From: Rhyacophila brunnea
Taxonomy: Eukaryota > Arthropoda > Insecta > Trichoptera > Rhyacophilidae
Assembly: GCA_022495005.1 (NCBI GenBank)
Contig: JAGYXB010000653.1
Span: 1,364,001 to 1,428,000, forward strand
DNA: 64,000 nt
Reading direction: 5' to 3'
This document shows, piece after piece, positions 60,303 through 64,000 of this stretch; position 1 is the stretch's first letter; the number at the start of each line of letters is the position of its first letter. The notes beneath the pieces are model-generated. The model saw only the letters and a program-made list of their open reading frames with translations. It made no database searches and was not told the DNA's origin. Made by a program: the position numbers and the translations under genes.

Positions 60303-60537
60303 CAAAAATTGGTACTGTTCGGTTATACCGGAGGCAGCGGAAAACGCATTTTGAAAATAGCCGATAAACTGAATTATTTGTTAGGTTAACCTAACCAAAC
60401 CTAACCTAACCTAACCTAACCTAACCCAACCTAACCGAACCTAAACTAACCCAAACTAACAAATAATCTAGTTTATCGGCTATTTTCAAAATGCGTTTTC
60501 CGCTGCCTCCGGTATAACCGAACAGTACCCAAAAATT
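60303..60537. mobile_element. Foldback MITE around a telomere-like CCTAA array
   Basis: The element 60311-60529 (219 bp) is flanked by identical octamers CAAAAATT (60303-60310 and 60530-60537). The arms 60311-60384 and 60456-60529 are inverse complements with only 2 mismatches in 74; the tip is GGTACTGTTCGGTTATACCG. The 71-bp centre (60385-60455) is CCTAA-type pentamers, five in perfect tandem and the rest with single changes. The 8-bp duplication fits hAT- or P-type transposition. Non-coding. Confidence 0.9.
60385..60455 (+). repeat. Interstitial CCTAA (telomere-like) array
   Basis: (AACCT)n on the plus strand, equal to TTAGG on the minus strand, the usual insect telomere pentamer. Perfect units lie at about 60398-60425; the flanking units carry substitutions or insertions (CCAAA, CCCAA, CCGAA, AAACTAA). 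The array fills the centre of the foldback MITE exactly. Confidence 0.9.
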
Positions 60538-61329
60538 GATTTAAAGTATTAACATGCAACGTTCATTATGTACGCATTCACTTGCGCTCACCTCGAGAAT
60601 TCTGCCACAGATTATTCTCGTCTCGTTTAATGCTAGCAGCTGTGTGTACTGACTTATATTGCATTATTTATATGCTTAACACGTTTTCATTGCATCGTAT
60701 TATTATTACACATATACTTGAAATAATATACAAATAATATTTATTATATTGATTTAGGTAGTGATGTCTTTATGTAAATTGGTTTAGTAATGATAGCGTA
60801 TACAGTATGACAATAATAATACGATACAGATAATCACGTTATGTTTGTCGAACGTTCAAAACAACAAGCAGATGGTATTTGGCGCGCATATTGACTGATT
60901 CCGTCTATGTTAATTCTGTATATAGGAAGCCCCTACGTAGCTGCGCAGTTTGCAGGCTAGAGACTGCACGCTAACAACAAACAGCAAGTAGGCAGAGGAA
61001 AGTTTGCGATTACTCCGTGAATGTTTTATCCGGCGGTCAATTTATGACCCGAACTTCCCCCACACACATGTTTGCTCCACTTTTCACGTTGTAAGTAGAT
61101 ATTTTTGCTAGGGCATATTGATATATCATTATTACTTACTGCATAACATGCAAAATTTGTGTTATATATCCCAAAATTATAAAGCCAAACTTTCTTAAAT
61201 GTAATTTTAAAAATGTTTCGTAAAAATGCTTTTATTTAATAAAAAATATCTAATATTGGTATTAAGGACATATAAAAATATATTTAATACTACACGTGCT
61301 ATATTAAATATTATTCGAATCCTGGATGT
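60538..61329. other. No supported gene; GC-richer patch at 60925-61090
   Basis: The patch (GCTGCGCAGTTTGCAGGCTA, TTTATCCGGCGGTCAATTTA) has no open frame and no repeat partner in the window. It may be regulatory or a transposon relic. Confidence 0.4.
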
Positions 61330-61690
61330 TAAAAGAGCGGACAGGAAGAAGACTGCAGTCTTTTGAGATATGAATAAAAACATCCTGGGTTGATCACATT
61401 TCTAATGAAGAGTTTTTAAGAAAAGCCAATTAGAGAAAATACCTAATAGCTACTGTCAAGCGTAAAAAACTGCGTATTTTCCACAATTCTAATTGCACGG
61501 GAAGGTAGAGGAAGGCAGCAGAAGTATAAGTAGAAGGAGATTTTATTGGCTACGAAAATTTCTTAAGTAACTCAATATCCAAGATGTTAGGGATATGATA
61601 CGACTGTCCCAGGATAGTGAGGTAAACTGAAAATTAGTCGGCAACATTTGATAGAAGATGGCAACAGAAGAAAAAGTGAAGAATATTGTC
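61330..61690 (+). pseudogene. LINE C-terminal relic, plus strand
   Basis: From 61493 one frame reads LHGKVEEGSRSISRRRFYWL, RKFLK, stop, LNIQDVRDMIRLSQDSEV and KLVGNI, with four in-frame stops in about 65 codons. The basic RRR-WL motif and the order match the C terminus of another arthropod LINE lineage (GK.EG.R..GRRR.SWL.NLR type). The upstream KRKKLRIF (from 61458) lies in another frame. It is an inactive copy, not closely related to the one at 56782-57456. Confidence 0.6.
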
Positions 61691-61744
61691 TAGCATAAGT
61701 TGTTAATGGTCTGTATTAATATTGTACGTTTGAGTTTATATACT

Positions 61745-62030
61745 ACTGACTAACTTACTATAGCTGGCGATACAGACCATTCATTTGAGTCTATGGACAA
61801 CTGCACAATACTCCTCCATGTATTTATATCTTGAGCTCTCTCTTCCTAGTCGGTCCATTCGTATAGAAAATCTATTTTGGTTTTCTTTAAGCGGTTCAAA
61901 TATTCTTCGGAGAATTTTGTTTTCGAAAACTTGGACAGCCTTCTCTCGTTTCTCCTAGTTTCACACCTATACAAGAGCGATTGGTTTTACGGTCACGTTG
62001 TATATCCGGTTTTTTGTCTTTTTGGACAAT
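61745..62030 (-). pseudogene. LINE C-terminal relic, minus strand
   Basis: The minus strand reads SKKTKNRIYNVTVKPIALV (then stops), VFENKILRRIFEPLKENQNR and, after a frameshift, RAQDINTWRSIVQLSIDSNE. The first two correspond to the RPVV-YGCETW and FERKILRKIFGP blocks of the remnant at 56782-57456. The middle (WAGHV block) is deleted. It faces the preceding relic tail to tail, about 55 bp apart. Confidence 0.65.
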
Positions 62031-63580
62031 ATAGCTTGAACCTGAATATTCTTATTATATAATATAATATTAAAATAAATATTGTCTATATTATTAGTGA
62101 AAAACGATGAGAAAATAAGCTGCATAATATGTGAAAAGTACATTTTTATTATGGTAAGTTTTAAAACTACAGTTTAATAGATACTAGAGGTGTAGGGGTA
62201 AAAAAAATAAATTGGGGAAATCGCGAAAAGTGTGGAAGAAATATCATTTAAATAATGTTTTTGATTACTGTCCCACAACATTATTTAGGCGACAACAGGA
62301 AGTCGCCCTTGTCGCGTATAGAATATTTTTCAGTGTTGTCATTTTTTGAGAAAACAAATCCCGCGAAATTAGGCTTTTAATTTATATCAATTCTATTCTC
62401 AGTAAGTAATTAATTTAGAAGTCTAATTATTGTTCGATAAGTATCAATAGAAAAATTATTTCAAATAATTTCACCTCTCAATTATAACTATTACATTAGG
62501 TTAATAAAGAAATATATCATTGAACCCACATTAACTGATAATATTGCTGCAGGTATTTATTAATTAAATAATTAGGAGAACACAAATTATGACTAAATAA
62601 GTAAAGGTGAAAGATATAACATATTCAATATTATATTGATGACCCAATCACATTTTTTTATAATTTACAAATGATGTCTTTTTGATGTCGTTTTTTTATT
62701 CAAATAAATGTAATACACAAGATTAAAGATCGGGGCATTTTCTATCGAATTTAATAATGCGATGGAAGCATACTAAATGTCTACTTTTAAACGGAAAGAT
62801 TTATCCAGAATAAAAATATGCTTTTAAAATCCTGTTTATTATACTATATCTTCGAGGTGATTTTTTTTTTTATAAAAGAAGTACATAATAATATTAACTA
62901 CTATAACCTATAATCTACATGGAAATCAAAAAGACGGATTTGCTTTTAGAGTAAAAATGTGTTTCTGCTATTTATAAGAATTTTCTTTTACATTAATATA
63001 TTATTAACTTTTATTCGGCGTCATATCCTTTCAGCATACGTTGAAAGATAAATTCAAGTTCATATTATTCTGATTCAAAAATATTCGACGATATATTTCT
63101 TTTTTCTGTTTCAAAATGGTAAAAGCGTCGAATAAATTACATATTTCAATAGTTCAATGCTTTCCCACGGTGATGTATTTTTTACCGATAAAAATGTTCA
63201 CAGGTTCTTGTATGCTTTGATATTTATAATGTTTTGGTAGACTTCTATTTGATTTTTTAAAAAAAACTAAATATATTTAATCGAAAATGTAGTCCACTAA
63301 TAATTTCAATATTAAACCATGTTTATATTGGGTACCTCATTATTATTTATATAAAATTTAAAATTGCAATAATTTTTGTATTAAGTAAAGAATTTGATAT
63401 ATTTTTGGACTAAACATAATGTTAAAAATACACGGTATAACGATGAAATTATAACTTATATTTTAATTTTATAATAGCGTTTACGTTGTTAAATTTTTTT
63501 ATTGTAAAAAAATAACAGATAACATGTAATGTTAATTTAATTTAATAAAACGCAAATTTTTATCGTACTTATTCCACTCT
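62031..63580. other. AT-rich DNA, nothing recognised
   Basis: No repeat partner, RNA gene or coding signal was seen. Confidence 0.5.
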
Positions 63581-63635
63581 TATTAATTAATACCTGGACC
63601 GGTTTCGTCCGCCTCAGAGGGACATTTTCAACTGA
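63581..63635 (-). other. Hammerhead-like motif, second copy
   Basis: The minus strand reads CAGTTGAAAATGTCCCTCTG, then AGGCGGACGAAACCGGTCC. It is the better preserved partner of 2627-2680. GTCC can pair with GGAC, GACGAAACCGGT is the conserved block of Penelope-element minimal hammerheads, and ACC...GGT can form stem III. The expected CUGANGA core is replaced by a TTGAAAATG-like sequence, so cleavage activity is uncertain. Confidence 0.4.
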
Positions 63636-63685
63636 AGTTGATAATACATTAATAATACTGGTTAGGCCAATGATCGCATTTATCA

Positions 63686-64000
63686 TTTCTTCCCACCAAG
63701 CACAAATTCCTTATTATTGTCAAAAGACCAGGCAACCAGCAATTACGGGTCATCAGTCAATCGTGATTGAATAACATTGAGTTAAGTTTAGTAACATTTA
63801 GACAGCGGACGTGCCTAGGCTTGTTAAAGCTAAGCCGTAGCCAACTGGCACTTGTGGATTGTTCGTAGACCGCTGTGCGTATAGAGTGATTCATCCATAG
63901 AGTACCTTTTCGACGTTACAAGCAGTTACATCAAGACAGCAGACGCGCCAATGCTTGTTAAAGCTAAGCCGTCGTTTACTACAGAGTAACTCGGACAAAA
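63686..64000. repeat. Right-edge repeat block with internal direct duplication
   Basis: The segment GACAGCGGACGTGCCTAGGC... TTGTTAAAGCTAAGCCGT (63801-63838) recurs 134 bp later at 63935-63972 with few changes. The preceding TTATTGTCAAAAGACCA, ACCAGCAATTA and CAGCGGACG order is shared with 8310-8375. The block is GC-richer than the window average and runs off the end; it may be the terminal region of a larger retroelement or a satellite. Confidence 0.6.

Noticed and set aside
60085..60354. 89-codon open frame
   Set aside because: Its last third is encoded by the left arm of the telomere-repeat MITE, so the frame is a product of insertion.

Overview
The window looks like insect nuclear DNA from a gene desert or a very large intron. 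It is strongly AT-rich, with many runs of alternating A/T. It has no continuous host coding gene, no operon-like layout and no bacterial ribosome binding sites. Nearly every recognisable object is a eukaryotic transposable element: non-LTR retrotransposon (LINE) fragments, tRNA-headed SINEs, a piggyBac derivative, and short hAT-like or unclassified inverted-repeat elements (MITEs). One small element carries CCTAA/TTAGG units, the common insect telomere repeat. Base composition and repeat style are compatible with an aphid-like hemipteran, but that is a guess.

Layout. 1-12 kb: a LINE C-terminal fragment at the left edge, the first copy of a three-copy dispersed repeat, a possible Penelope-like hammerhead motif, a 12-bp tandem repeat, two SINE-A copies and one copy of a long dispersed repeat (family G). 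12-23 kb: a TTAA-flanked piggyBac derivative that keeps a transposase C-terminal ORF, a candidate secreted peptide ORF, several foldback elements, a hAT-like element split by a SINE, a possible LTR/dispersed repeat (family F), a 59-codon ORF next to the second family G copy, and a hAT-like MITE with a perfect 8-bp target duplication. 23-40 kb: SINE copies, two 0.4-kb sister MITEs, a MITE nested in a SINE, the second family F copy, a TTAA-flanked 642-bp element with a long internal palindrome, and further inverted-repeat elements. 40-57 kb: a LINE relic, SINEs, a purine-rich minisatellite of about 120-bp units, a hAT-like MITE with an 8-bp duplication, and the best preserved LINE remnant: 224 codons open, a 17-bp target-site duplication, no poly(A). 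57-64 kb: a SINE, the telomere-repeat foldback MITE, two convergent LINE relics, the second hammerhead-like motif and a tandem-repeat block at the right edge.

No set of genes here works together as a pathway. The elements relate mainly by insertion into one another, which gives relative ages: SINE into hAT-like element near 17.2 kb, MITE into SINE near 31.1 kb. The most unusual object is the 219-bp element at 60311-60529: 74-bp near-perfect inverted arms around a telomere-like array, bounded by a perfect 8-bp target duplication. All calls come from reading the sequence by eye; no search or folding program was run.
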